A stretch of 64,000 bases of DNA, from NCBI GenBank assembly GCA_016721625.1, contig JADKHR010000001.1:1426001-1490000 (forward strand), read 5' to 3'. Origin of the DNA: Elusimicrobiota bacterium (GTDB lineage Bacteria; Elusimicrobiota; Elusimicrobia; FEN-1173). Shown in pieces: positions 8,040-16,610 of the stretch. How positions within the stretch are numbered: the stretch's first letter is position 1; each line of letters opens with the position of its first letter. Both the position numbers and the translations under genes were made by a program. Below the pieces are notes generated by a model that was not told the origin of the DNA, did not search any database, and saw only the letters and a program-made list of their open reading frames with translations.

Positions 8040-8392
8040 TGCCGTCGCGGCGAATAGGCCGCGACGTTTGGCACGGGCTCGCGTCGGCGCGAGCCCTGGC
8101 CCCGAAGGGGTTGAGCCGAGCCGGTCTCGTTTTGGCGGCGAAGCCGACAGAGACCGGGCCCGGCGATTCTGCCGGGCCACTTGAGGGCCGCCCGTCAAAA
8201 CGGCGCGCGGAAGCCGTCCCGTTCGACATGGATATCCGAAGTCGGGACGGCACCGACCATGGTGATGAACTGTAAGACGGTGCCGGTCGGGGCACGTTTT
8301 CTTTCCCCCCTTTCTTTTGCGTGTCCAAAAGAAAGGGGGGCGGGTCCAGGGCGGTGCGCCTGGCCAGGGTCCAGGGGGTGGAACCCCCTGGA
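8040..8392. other. Multi-hairpin element between hypC and hypD
   Basis: The spacer between hypC and hypD (roughly 8000-8480) has no credible gene but at least eight stems in succession. Pairs: 8044-8051/8058-8065; 8075-8083/8088-8096; 8100-8103/8107-8110; 8121-8128/8150-8157; 8157-8164/8171-8178; 8213-8221/8243-8251; 8305-8319/8326-8340 (15 bp perfect, CCCCCCTTTCTTTTG); 8370-8379/8383-8392. A further stem 8249-8255/8278-8284 competes with one of these. Loops on the plus strand are purine-rich (GAATAG, GAA, CAAA, GGA), which hints at a plus-strand RNA, but a run of DNA repeat elements is equally possible. The big hairpin has no T-run, so it is not a standard terminator. Confidence 0.55.
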
Positions 8393-8483
8393 ACACCAGA
8401 AAGAAATAGAAACTGGGTTTTGGCAAAGGATGGACCGACAAGAAACGATCGATTCCCACATGCAGAATATAGAGAAGACACTA

Positions 8484-8708
8484 TCATTCCCCCATCTCCG
8501 CCAACTCCGCCAGGGTTCGACGGGCCTCAGCTTCGTCCACTCGGGCGATGGCGAATCCCGCGTGCACGAGCACAAAATCGTTAATCCCCGCCTCTGGAAG
8601 CGCCGCTAAACTGACCCGGCGGAAAACCCCGCCGAAATCCACCTTGGCCTCTCGGGCCAGATCCTCCCCCGTCACCTCCAACACCCGGCCCGGCACCGCT
8701 AAACACAT
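8484..8708 (-). CDS. hypC: HypC/HybG hydrogenase maturation chaperone
   Basis: A 74-residue chaperone that joins HypD during Fe(CN)2CO assembly and then delivers it to the hydrogenase large subunit. It opens with MCLAVPGRV, the family signature in which the N-terminal Cys2 is essential, and has the usual beta-barrel pattern ending in a short acidic tail. The ATG lies inside the last codons of hypF (10-base overlap). Confidence 0.96.
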   Translation of the reverse strand: MCLAVPGRVLEVTGEDLAREAKVDFGGVFRRVSLAALPEAGINDFVLVHAGFAIARVDEAEARRTLAELAEMGE

Positions 8709-10966
8709 GACACGCCTCCCCCCGCTAAAACCACCGCGGCTTGCCCCAACGACAACCCGCCGTCGTTCGTGGGAACCTTTCGATGAAAGAGGACCTCGAA
8801 TCCTTCCACCGACAAACGTTTCGCCGCGCCCGAAAGAAGCCGCGCGTTTTGGAAACACCCGCCGGAAAGCGCCACCCGCTTCTCCCCCGCGCGGCGGGCC
8901 ACCGCCGCGATCACATCCACCAACGTGTTATGGAACCGCGCGGAAATCCGCCCAACGGAAACACTCCCCCTTTTCTCTTCTAAGAGAGCCTCCAATAGCG
9001 GAGCCCAATCGACAACGAGAGAGGGCCCTTCTTGAAGAGCGAAAGGGTAAACCCCGCCGTCCTCTTCCGCGACATGTTCCAAAGCCATGGCGGCCTGGCC
9101 TTCGAAAGCGCTGATGGTTTTGACCCCGAGCAAAGCGCTCACCGCGTCGAACATCCGCCCCGCGCTCGATGTGCGCGGACACCCGATCCCGCGCTCCAGG
9201 GAACGAAACAGAACGCGCCTTTCGTTCTCCGAAAACCATTCCAGATTCTCCAGAGCGTCTTTCCCGCGCATTTCGAACAGAAGCCCCAAGGCACTTCGTC
9301 GGGCATCCCGGACGGCCGACTCGCCGCCCGGAAGCGGAAAGGTTCGGAAATGGGCGAACCGCCGGACGGCGGCGCGGCCGCCCGCCAAAAATTCACCGCC
9401 CCACACCGTCCCGTCCTCCCCCCACCCGGACCCGTCCCAAACCACCCCGAGGGCCGGACCGTCCAGGCTGTGCTCCGCCAAACAGGCGGCGAAGTGGGCG
9501 TGATGGTGTTGAACGCCGAGGACCGGTTCCGATCGTTCACGGGCGAACCGCGTGGAGGCGTAATCGGGATGAAAATCGGCGGCCCACCGCGCGGGGCGAA
9601 CCCCGTGCAGACGGGGCAGGTCCTCAACGGCTCGATGGAACGCGTCCACCGCCTGGGGCGTGTCCAGATCCCCGCCGTGGGGTCCCAGCACCACGCGCCG
9701 GCCGTCCGCCAGGGCCACGGTGTTTTTCATGTGCCCGCCCAACGCCAACACCGCCCCCCCGGCCCCCGCAAGAGGCATGGGCCCCGGGGCGTAGCCCCGC
9801 GCCCGGCGAATAAGGATCGTTCCCCCCCCCACGACCCGTGCCAGGGAATCCTCCACCGGCCGCACGATGGGCCGGTTGTGTACCAGAAAGAAATCCGCGA
9901 TCCCGGCCAAGCGTCCAAGGGCCTCGCGCTCGTCCGTGCAAATCGGTTCATCGGTGCGGTTGCCGCTGGTGGCCACCACGGGGAATTTGAGGTCCGAAAG
10001 CAAAAGCGCGTGGAGCGGCGTCGTGGGCGAGAGGGCGCCCAGTTCGGGGTTCCCCGGCGCCACGTTCTCGGCGATGGGGGACCCGTTCCGGCGGCGAAGA
10101 AGGACGATGGGCCCTTCCGGAGAAGCCCAGAGCCCGGCCTCCGCTTCGGAGAGTTCGCAGGCCCCCGCCAAGGCCCAGCGGTCGGGGAACATCACGGCGA
10201 AGGGCTTTTCTTCCCGCGCCTTCCGCCGGCGAAGTTCCCCCACGGACTCCGCCCGACGCGCGTCGGTTAAAAGATGGAATCCACCCAAGCCTTTCACCGC
10301 CACAATTTTCCCGTCCCGGATCGCCCGGACCGCCGCGCCGAGCGCTTCTTCCCCGCGGGACAACGCCGCGCCATCGGAAGACCAAAGTTCCGCCCGGGGC
10401 CCGCAGTCCGGGCACCCTGTCGCTTGGGCGTGAAACCGCCGGTCCCCCGGGTCTTCATACTCCTCCCGACAGGAAGGGCAGAGGGGAAACCCGCGCAGGG
10501 TCGTCCGTTCCCGGTCGTAGGGAACCGCCTCGACAATGGAAAACCGGGGCCCGCAATGGGAACAGGCGGTGAACGGATAACGGTAACGGCGGTTCGTGGG
10601 ATCGAAGAGTTCCCGCCGGCAGTCCAGACAAAGCGCCAGGTCCGCGGGGGGCGGGGCTTCCCTGGGCCCATCTTGAGCGGTGGCCGCGATGGTAAAACCG
10701 GAACGTCCCAGCGGGACCAAATCCCGCTGGTGGATGCCAAGAACACGGACGGGGGGAGGCGCGGCCCAAAGACGGCGGACGTATTCCTCTAAAATATCGG
10801 GAGGCCCCTCAATTTCCACCGCGGCGCCGCGCCGGGTGTTTCGAACCCGACCGGCCAGGCCCAAGGCCTCGGCCAGACGAAAAGCGTAGGGACGAAACCC
10901 CACCCCCTGAACCGCCCCCTCGATTTCCAGGCGCAGTCGGGCGCGAGAGTCAGCGAGGGTTGTCAA
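8699..10966 (-). CDS. hypF: HypF carbamoyltransferase
   Basis: HypF makes the carbamoyl group for HypE from carbamoyl phosphate and ATP. At 755 residues it has the full family layout: an acylphosphatase domain at the N terminus (EGAVQGVGFRPYAFRLA), two CxxC-type zinc modules (CLDC...CSHC and CPSC...CPDC), a YrdC-like domain, and a C-terminal Kae1-like domain with VQHHHAHFAACLAEH and LSGGCFQN. The start is a TTG at 10966 preceded by GGAGG at 7-8 bases; it overlaps the end of hypA. Confidence 0.97.
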   Translation of the reverse strand: MTTLADSRARLRLEIEGAVQGVGFRPYAFRLAEALGLAGRVRNTRRGAAVEIEGPPDILEEYVRRLWAAPPPVRVLGIHQRDLVPLGRSGFTIAATAQDGPREAPPPADLALCLDCRRELFDPTNRRYRYPFTACSHCGPRFSIVEAVPYDRERTTLRGFPLCPSCREEYEDPGDRRFHAQATGCPDCGPRAELWSSDGAALSRGEEALGAAVRAIRDGKIVAVKGLGGFHLLTDARRAESVGELRRRKAREEKPFAVMFPDRWALAGACELSEAEAGLWASPEGPIVLLRRRNGSPIAENVAPGNPELGALSPTTPLHALLLSDLKFPVVATSGNRTDEPICTDEREALGRLAGIADFFLVHNRPIVRPVEDSLARVVGGGTILIRRARGYAPGPMPLAGAGGAVLALGGHMKNTVALADGRRVVLGPHGGDLDTPQAVDAFHRAVEDLPRLHGVRPARWAADFHPDYASTRFARERSEPVLGVQHHHAHFAACLAEHSLDGPALGVVWDGSGWGEDGTVWGGEFLAGGRAAVRRFAHFRTFPLPGGESAVRDARRSALGLLFEMRGKDALENLEWFSENERRVLFRSLERGIGCPRTSSAGRMFDAVSALLGVKTISAFEGQAAMALEHVAEEDGGVYPFALQEGPSLVVDWAPLLEALLEEKRGSVSVGRISARFHNTLVDVIAAVARRAGEKRVALSGGCFQNARLLSGAAKRLSVEGFEVLFHRKVPTNDGGLSLGQAAVVLAGGGVSCV

Positions 10967-11324
10967 CCGCCGCCTCCGGCACCTTGAGCGCCACGCTTTC
11001 CACCCGGATTTCATGGCCGGCCACGTTCTCCACGGAAAAGGAACCGCATTGGACACAGAAGGGCGCGTGATGGTCTTCCACCCCGCCCGTCGTCCCGCAA
11101 TCCTTGCATCGGATTTTGAGCGGAATCTCCTCCAACTGAAGCCGCGCCCCCGCCAGGGACGTTCCCGCGGCCAAACTTTCGAAATGGGCCTGAACGCTGT
11201 CGGGAACCAGGTGATAAATTTCCCCCACGCTCACCCGCGCGGCGGTGACGTGTCCGGCGGGATAATCCTTCAAGGTGTTCAAAATAGACTCGACGATTTT
11301 CTGCGTAAAGGGCCGCTCATGCAT
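10950..11324 (-). CDS. hypA: HypA nickel metallochaperone
   Basis: Nickel insertion factor for [NiFe]-hydrogenase. The 124-residue protein starts MHE, with His2 as the nickel ligand, and has a zinc site CKDC ... CVQC in the C-terminal half. The usual partner GTPase HypB is not in the window. The gene overlaps the upstream protease gene by 8 bases and the downstream hypF by 17. Confidence 0.93.
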   Translation of the reverse strand: MHERPFTQKIVESILNTLKDYPAGHVTAARVSVGEIYHLVPDSVQAHFESLAAGTSLAGARLQLEEIPLKIRCKDCGTTGGVEDHHAPFCVQCGSFSVENVAGHEIRVESVALKVPEAAVDNPR

Positions 11325-11748
11325 GGGACGTCTCCAAGAAGGTGATAAGTCGGCGGGCCGCTCGCTCCGCCCGCCGCGCCGCCGCCGCGGACAGGCCCTC
11401 CGAAAGGTCGAAGGAATCGCCCGGAACCGTTAAAAGATACACCTCCGGGGACGTTCCGTAAAGCCGTTCGGCCAATCCCGCCAAGGTTTCCGCGTCGAGG
11501 TAATGGGTGAGCGCCGCTCCCGCCCGAGCCCGGACGCGCTTAAAGGAGGAACGGCTCCCTTCTGAGGCATCCACGAGGATGGTCCGATCCGCCCCGGCCA
11601 AACTTTCGGCCAGTTCCGGAGTCAGTTGGTGAACCCGACGGACTTCCACTCCCGCCGGCCGGGCCTTTTCCACAAAATCCGCCACCCGCCACCCTGCCTG
11701 GTCGTCCCCCCGGAGCGTGTTGCCGCAGGCGATCACGAGCGTCGTCAT
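11317..11748 (-). CDS. Hydrogenase maturation protease
   Basis: Endopeptidase of the HycI/HupD/HybD family that clips the C terminus of the hydrogenase large subunit after nickel insertion. The 143-residue protein has IACGNTLRGDDQAGW at the N terminus, with an acidic nickel-sensing residue in GDD, and VDASEG further on. The ATG at 11748 matches the family N terminus; the frame stays open upstream but without similarity. It is the first gene of the maturation operon, about 135 bases downstream of a candidate minus-strand promoter. The hydrogenase it would process is not encoded nearby. Confidence 0.88.
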   Translation of the reverse strand: MTTLVIACGNTLRGDDQAGWRVADFVEKARPAGVEVRRVHQLTPELAESLAGADRTILVDASEGSRSSFKRVRARAGAALTHYLDAETLAGLAERLYGTSPEVYLLTVPGDSFDLSEGLSAAAARRAERAARRLITFLETSHA

Positions 11749-11890
11749 CCGCGCCCCCGGGCAGGAACAAAAAGGTGGGAAAGGTGTCTCATTAACAGAA
11801 GGTCTACCATCGGGCGATTCCTCATCCTCCCTATTGTCGCTTTTCTGAAGGCGGGCGGGTAGAAATGCGACGTAAAGAAACCAGCTTAAA

Positions 11891-11919
11891 ATTATAGTGG
11901 GCCATAATATTATTGACAA
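11891..11919 (-). promoter_or_regulatory. Minus-strand promoter of the hyp operon
   Basis: On the minus strand TTGTCA (11919-11914), a 17-base spacer and TATAAT (11896-11891) form a near-consensus sigma-70 promoter reading toward the maturation protease. It overlaps the divergent plus-strand promoter, so use of one may exclude the other. Confidence 0.55.
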
Positions 11920-11941
11920 TAAAATTAAAGCGACGTATAAT
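11913..11941 (+). promoter_or_regulatory. Perfect consensus promoter, likely leaderless
   Basis: TTGACA at 11913-11918, a 17-base spacer and TATAAT at 11936-11941. The ATG of the ATPase is at 11948, 6 bases after the -10 box, so the transcript should begin at or next to the start codon. Confidence 0.75.
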
Positions 11942-11947
11942 ATTATC

Positions 11948-13186
11948 ATGTTGCTGAAAGAACGCCAGATTGACCAATACCTCTGGGATGAGGAAATCAT
12001 CGCTCGGAAAATGGTTTTCCTTTCCGGCCCCCGCCAGGTGGGGAAGACGACCTACGCCCGGAACTTGATCGGAGACCGATTTGCGGGAAGTTATCACAAC
12101 TGGGATCATCCCACAGTGCGCCGGAGTTACGCTTCGGACCCGTTTTTCTTCCTCCCAACCCCATCCTCATCAAAACCCGCTCTCGTCATTTTTGACGAAA
12201 TTCACAAAAGACCCCATTGGAAAGATATTTTGAAAGGGATTTACGACTCGCTGGACCCTTCGATCCGTCTTTTAGTCACGGGGAGCGCTCGGCTGGAATG
12301 GTTTCGGAAATCAGGGGATTCCTTGGTCGGACGTTATTCGCATTTTCACCTATTGCCCGCGTCTTTGTCCGAGTTATTGCGCTCCGATGTCAATCATTTA
12401 TGGTTGTCAAACGAACGGGAATGGAAGGATCCCTGGCGCTCTCTCCTCTCTCTGCTTTCCCTGGAACAGAAAGAAGCGGGATCCCTTTTTGAAACGCTTT
12501 TCCAATTTGGGGGTTTCCCGGAACCCCTCACCAGGGGGTCCGAACGGTTTTTGCGAAAATGGAAAACCGATTACCTTTCTTTAATTTTACGCGAGGATTT
12601 GCGCGACCTGGCCCACATCAAAACGATCGAGACGGTTGAAAGGCTTATGGACCTTCTGCCGGAAAGGATCGGGAGCCCGTTGTCCATCAATGCCTTAGTG
12701 CCGCTATTGGAAACCACGTTCCCCACCATCAAGAACTATCTGATGCAACTGGAAAAACTCTGGGTGCTTTTTTCCATTCCCCCCTGGAGCAAACGCCTTG
12801 CGCGCACGCTTCGCAAAGAGAAAAAATTCTATTTCGTCAACTGGGTCTACGCCTCCGAGGAGGCCAATCGCTTTGAGAACCTGGTCGCCGGCACCCTTTT
12901 GCGGGCCTGCCTCAGCTGGGAGGACCGCGGGCTCGGGAAAGCGGAGCTCCTTTACGTGAAAATGCTAGACGGGCGCGAGGTCGATTTCCTCATCGCCCTC
13001 AATGGCCAACCCGCCCTGTTGGTGGAGTGCAAATTAAGCGACACCGAACCCAGCCGTTTCCTCCAGAACTTGTCCCAATCCCTCGGGGTTCCCTTCGTCC
13101 AAGTGGTCCGCCGATCCGGGATCCGGCGAATCGAAAAACAGTTCGCCGTCGTCTCCGCCCCCGTATTCCTTTCGGCCTTCCCATGA
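11948..13186 (+). CDS. AAA ATPase with C-terminal DUF4143 domain
   Basis: A 412-residue ATPase of the widespread AAA_14/DUF4143 type; physiological role not established. Walker A is GPRQVGKTT, Walker B is LVIFDEIHK, and a sensor-like LLVTGSARLEWF follows. The C-terminal domain contains REVDFLIA ... LLVECKLS, a D-x(n)-ExK arrangement like PD-(D/E)XK nucleases. I chose ATG 11948 over 11897 because the longer version would include the promoter. The upstream DNA is clearly AT-richer than its neighbours and such genes are often gained by transfer. Its stop overlaps the next ATG by 4 bases. Confidence 0.88.
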   Translation: MLLKERQIDQYLWDEEIIARKMVFLSGPRQVGKTTYARNLIGDRFAGSYHNWDHPTVRRSYASDPFFFLPTPSSSKPALVIFDEIHKRPHWKDILKGIYDSLDPSIRLLVTGSARLEWFRKSGDSLVGRYSHFHLLPASLSELLRSDVNHLWLSNEREWKDPWRSLLSLLSLEQKEAGSLFETLFQFGGFPEPLTRGSERFLRKWKTDYLSLILREDLRDLAHIKTIETVERLMDLLPERIGSPLSINALVPLLETTFPTIKNYLMQLEKLWVLFSIPPWSKRLARTLRKEKKFYFVNWVYASEEANRFENLVAGTLLRACLSWEDRGLGKAELLYVKMLDGREVDFLIALNGQPALLVECKLSDTEPSRFLQNLSQSLGVPFVQVVRRSGIRRIEKQFAVVSAPVFLSAFP

Positions 13187-14052
13187 ACTATACACCCAAG
13201 AAACCAATAGGGACGAACGCTCGCGGGGAAAAGCCCCATCCGGACAGCGCCCTCTCGGGGAGAAAACTCTTCACACCCGTTCTCTGGTTTTTTTCGGTTT
13301 TCTTTCTTTCGACGGCCAGGGTCTCAGGGGAGGAAACGTTTGCCTGGCGGTCCATTTTGCAGGCGGCGTTCGGTGCCGGAGAGCGCATTGTCTACACCGT
13401 CAAATACGGCGCCCTGGCCGGGGGCGCGGCCTCCCAGGAAATTATAGGCGTGGAGGACATGGGCGGGCGGAAAGCCTTCCACATCGTCTCCGAAGCCCAG
13501 TCCAACAAGACCTTCAGCGCCGTTTTGAAAGTCCGCGAACGGCGGGACAGTTGGATGGACGCACAAAGTCTCTCTTCCTTGAAACTGGTCGAGGACTTAA
13601 AGGAAGGTTCCTACGAGCGGAAAAGCGAAACGCGGGTGGACCCCGCCCAAGGACGGCTGGCTTACACTTACAAAACGAAAAAGCATCACGGGACCAACGA
13701 TATCGCCGTGGACCCCTTTATCCAGGACAGCGTGTCCCTGGTCTACTACCTCCGGACCCTTCCGCTTGAGGCGGGCAAATCCTACGACGTTCCCCTGCAC
13801 CTGGGCGGCAACGCCCATGTGGCGCGAATTCGGGTCAAGGGCGTGGAAAAGATCAAAGTCCCCGCGGGATCTTTCGAGTGTTACCATCTCATCCCCGCGA
13901 TCGTCGGCGAGGCGAAATCCGATTGGAGTTTGGAGGTCTGGCTCACCACCGACCTCCGCCGGTTGCCCGTCCTCCTCAAATCCAAAATCGCCGTGGGCTC
14001 CTTCACCGCCCGAATGAGCGACTTCATCCCAGGGACAACGGACGCCAAATAA
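13183..14052 (+). CDS. DUF3108 exported protein
   Basis: A 289-residue protein with an N-terminal membrane or signal segment (about residues 28-45, ending ARVSGEET) followed by a DUF3108-type beta-rich domain: GERIVYTVKYGALAGGAASQEI, a central FIQDSVSLVYYLRTLPLEAGKSY and VPAGSFECYHLIP. The family is periplasmic or lipid-envelope associated and lacks a firm function. It is translationally coupled to the ATPase upstream. Confidence 0.8.
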   Translation: MNYTPKKPIGTNARGEKPHPDSALSGRKLFTPVLWFFSVFFLSTARVSGEETFAWRSILQAAFGAGERIVYTVKYGALAGGAASQEIIGVEDMGGRKAFHIVSEAQSNKTFSAVLKVRERRDSWMDAQSLSSLKLVEDLKEGSYERKSETRVDPAQGRLAYTYKTKKHHGTNDIAVDPFIQDSVSLVYYLRTLPLEAGKSYDVPLHLGGNAHVARIRVKGVEKIKVPAGSFECYHLIPAIVGEAKSDWSLEVWLTTDLRRLPVLLKSKIAVGSFTARMSDFIPGTTDAK

Positions 14053-14144
14053 CAAATCCAAATCGTGTTTTGGAAGCAACGAACCCACATGCCGAGATTT
14101 GAGCAACGGCCCATGGTTTTAAAGTGGCCCTCCGCTATGATAGG

Positions 14145-14705
14145 ATGGTTTCCGTGAACCCGGCCATGGAATACACGCTGACCGAACAGGCGGGCTCCAT
14201 CCTGGTTGAATGGATGGGGCTGACCCTTCCCGTTGAAATCAAATACATTGCTTTGGCGCTCTTGGTCCTCCTGCCTTTCCTTTTCCTTTTCCGCCGCGCC
14301 ATCGCGCGTTTCGCCGATCGCCACCTTCACATCCACTGGAGTCCTAAAGTGTATGGCCTGGGGGCGCCGGTCCTTTCCATCCTCTGCGGCCTTCTTCTTT
14401 ATTTCGCCAAAGAACCCGAAACCATGATCGCCTGGAATTTAGGGGAAAACGGAGTGTATGTCAAAAGCCCCAACGGGAAGGCAAAGATGGACTGGGCCGA
14501 GATCGAAACAGCCGTTTACCCCGAACCGAAATCAAAACCGGACATGGAGGCGTTGGTGTTGAAATCAAAAGACGGCCGGCAGGTTTGGATGGATTTTTCC
14601 GGGTTGGCCCCGGAACATGAAGAAACGGTCCTCGACTTCATTAACCGTTCAACGAACAACCGATTTAACCTTCACCCCGACGAGACCCGACCCGACGACG
14701 AATAG
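14145..14705 (+). CDS. Two-pass membrane protein, unknown
   Basis: Not recognised. About 186 residues with two membrane helices in the N-terminal half (LALLVLLPFLFLF and a second around APVLSILCGLLLYFA) and a soluble C-terminal domain that looks like a small beta-rich PH-type domain (MIAWNLGENGVYVKSP ... MDWAEIE). The start is uncertain: ATG at 14145 or 14166; a TATGAT box at 14134-14139 would favour the later one. Confidence 0.6.
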   Translation: MVSVNPAMEYTLTEQAGSILVEWMGLTLPVEIKYIALALLVLLPFLFLFRRAIARFADRHLHIHWSPKVYGLGAPVLSILCGLLLYFAKEPETMIAWNLGENGVYVKSPNGKAKMDWAEIETAVYPEPKSKPDMEALVLKSKDGRQVWMDFSGLAPEHEETVLDFINRSTNNRFNLHPDETRPDDE

Positions 14706-14737
14706 TTCCCGCCGCCGGCGGAGAAAGGATCGGGGGG

Positions 14738-15124
14738 TCAGTGCGGGGGGATGGAAGCGGAACCCGATTTTCTTTTATCTTCCCTCGCCCACAAAATCCC
14801 ATAAATGATCGCCCAAAGGACCAGCCATCCCCGTACCACCCAAGCGATGAGGGACCCATGGCGGCGAAGATCGATGATCGGTTTCAAATGTTCCAAAAAC
14901 CCCCGATCGTAGCCCACACTGGGATCGTAACGGCACCTTAAAACGTTCTCAAAAACGGAAAGCGGGCAATAAAAGGACCAGGCGACGGCGGTGACGAATA
15001 ATAGGGCCAAATGCACCCCCCGCCAAAACGGTTTTCGCCATCCCCACAACGGCCCAAAAATCATCACCACCACGCACGCCGCGTGAACCAACGCCACCAC
15101 ATCCGCCGAAATCTTCCAAAACAT
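14738..15124 (-). CDS. DUF2784 membrane protein
   Basis: A 128-residue membrane protein with three to four helices. Features typical of DUF2784: an N-terminal ALVHAACVVVMIFGPLWGW, then WSFYCPLSVFENVLR and a final WLVLWAIIYG helix. Function unknown in the family. The gene is convergent with its left neighbour. Confidence 0.8.
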   Translation of the reverse strand: MFWKISADVVALVHAACVVVMIFGPLWGWRKPFWRGVHLALLFVTAVAWSFYCPLSVFENVLRCRYDPSVGYDRGFLEHLKPIIDLRRHGSLIAWVVRGWLVLWAIIYGILWAREDKRKSGSASIPPH

Positions 15125-15335
15125 TAAAGAGAAAGGGGTCTTTTAACCATGATTTGAAATCGTACTATAAATTTAAAGACAGATATTCGCCCACGGAATT
15201 AGATCTCGCGTCGGCGCTGGGAAAAAGTCCCTGCCGAGCCCTGGCACGGGAGAACTTTCTCAGCTATAATGGGTTTATTAAACAGTGAAACAGGAACCCA
15301 CCGTTGCTCCTTAACTTTCCCGAATAAAGGATCTT

Positions 15336-16382
15336 ATGGCCGTCCCCATCGAATTCGCACCGAAACTCGATTTTAATTATTCCCAAGTCGACGCACTTCC
15401 CAAGGTGTCGAAGCTCTTGTCCTACGCCAAGGCCGACACAAAGAAAAGCTTGTTTCAATTGCTCAACACCATCGTCCCCTTCGGGCTCATGTGGTATGCC
15501 ACCTATAAAAGCCTGTCCTACTCCTATTGGCTGACCTTGCTCCTGTCGGTTCCCACGGCCTTGTTTGTCATACGCCTGTTCATCTTCCAGCACGACGCGG
15601 GACACGGCTCTTATTTCAACTCGAAGAAGGGCAACGATTTCGTTGGGTTCTGGATCGGCGTTTTGACCTTATCCCCTTACCAATACTGGCAAAAAACCCA
15701 CGCCATCCATCATGCCACCTCCGGCAATTTGGATAAACGCGGGATGGGCGACATCGACACCTTGACCGTGAAGGAATACCAGGGCCTATCCGCTTGGGGC
15801 AAATTCAAATACCGGGCCTATCGCCATCCTTTAACCATGTTCGTGGTGGGCCCATTTTTCCAATTCATCATCAAACACCGATATCCCTACAACATCCCGA
15901 AATCCTGGAAACGCGAGTGGAGAAGCGTCCACCTCACGAACTTGGCCCTTCTGGGGGTCTTCCTCTTGGCTTGGTCCACCATCGGACTGCGAAACTTCTT
16001 GCTGGTTCAGCTTCCTATCACTTACCTGGCCTGCACCGCCGGCGCCTGGCTGTTCTATATTCAACACCAGTATCCCGACACCTATTGGCGGCGGGACAAC
16101 GAATGGGATTACTTCGACGCCTCCGTGAAGGGAAGCTCCTACTACGTTCTGCCGAAAATTCTTCAGTGGTTCACCGGAAGCATCGGGCTCCACCACATCC
16201 ATCACTACAACAGCCGCATTCCCAACTACGGGCTACAGAAGTGTTACGACGAAAACCCCGAATTCCAAAACGTCACGCGCCTGACGATTTGGAGCAGTCT
16301 CAAATGCATTTCTCTGGCCCTCTGGGACGAGGAAAAGAAAAAACTGATTTCCTTCCGGGCCCTTTCCGCCACCAGCGCCTGA
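15336..16382 (+). CDS. Membrane fatty-acid desaturase
   Basis: Di-iron desaturase of 348 residues, probably acting on acyl chains of membrane lipids. The three histidine boxes are complete: HDAGH, HAIHH and HHIHH, spaced between four membrane helices as in the delta-12/omega-type family. SD sequence is weak (AATAAAGG before the ATG). A TATAAT box is seen at 15265-15270 with a poor -35. The gene is less GC-rich than its neighbours, which could mean transfer. Regiospecificity cannot be read from sequence. Confidence 0.9.
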   Translation: MAVPIEFAPKLDFNYSQVDALPKVSKLLSYAKADTKKSLFQLLNTIVPFGLMWYATYKSLSYSYWLTLLLSVPTALFVIRLFIFQHDAGHGSYFNSKKGNDFVGFWIGVLTLSPYQYWQKTHAIHHATSGNLDKRGMGDIDTLTVKEYQGLSAWGKFKYRAYRHPLTMFVVGPFFQFIIKHRYPYNIPKSWKREWRSVHLTNLALLGVFLLAWSTIGLRNFLLVQLPITYLACTAGAWLFYIQHQYPDTYWRRDNEWDYFDASVKGSSYYVLPKILQWFTGSIGLHHIHHYNSRIPNYGLQKCYDENPEFQNVTRLTIWSSLKCISLALWDEEKKKLISFRALSATSA

Positions 16383-16433
16383 ACCACTCTTCCATCGCCC
16401 TTCGCCATCTTACGTACCCAGGGTCGTCCCCTT

Positions 16434-16589
16434 TTATCCTTTTACGATAGGCCGCCCCTGAATGAGGCGAACGAGGACCAAAACCACGGCGACCACCAGT
16501 AGGATGTGGATAAATCCTCCCATAGTGTAAGAGCTGACAAACCCAAGTAACCACAAAACCATCAAAACCACTGCGAATGTCCAAAGCAT
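16434..16589 (-). CDS. lmo0937-type small membrane protein
   Basis: A 51-residue protein with two helices and the family centre LWLLGFVSSYTMGGFIHILL followed by a short basic tail. The family is small, has no known biochemical role and is common among stress-induced genes. An SD AAGGAG precedes the ATG at 16589. It is the third gene of a minus-strand unit: barrel-dps-lmo0937. A paralogue lies on the plus strand at 17894. Confidence 0.8.
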   Translation of the reverse strand: MLWTFAVVLMVLWLLGFVSSYTMGGFIHILLVVAVVLVLVRLIQGRPIVKG

Positions 16590-16610
16590 TTGGTTCTCCT
16601 TTGCCTGCTC

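Noticed and set aside
8305..8340. Rho-independent terminator
   Set aside because: No T-run follows on either strand.
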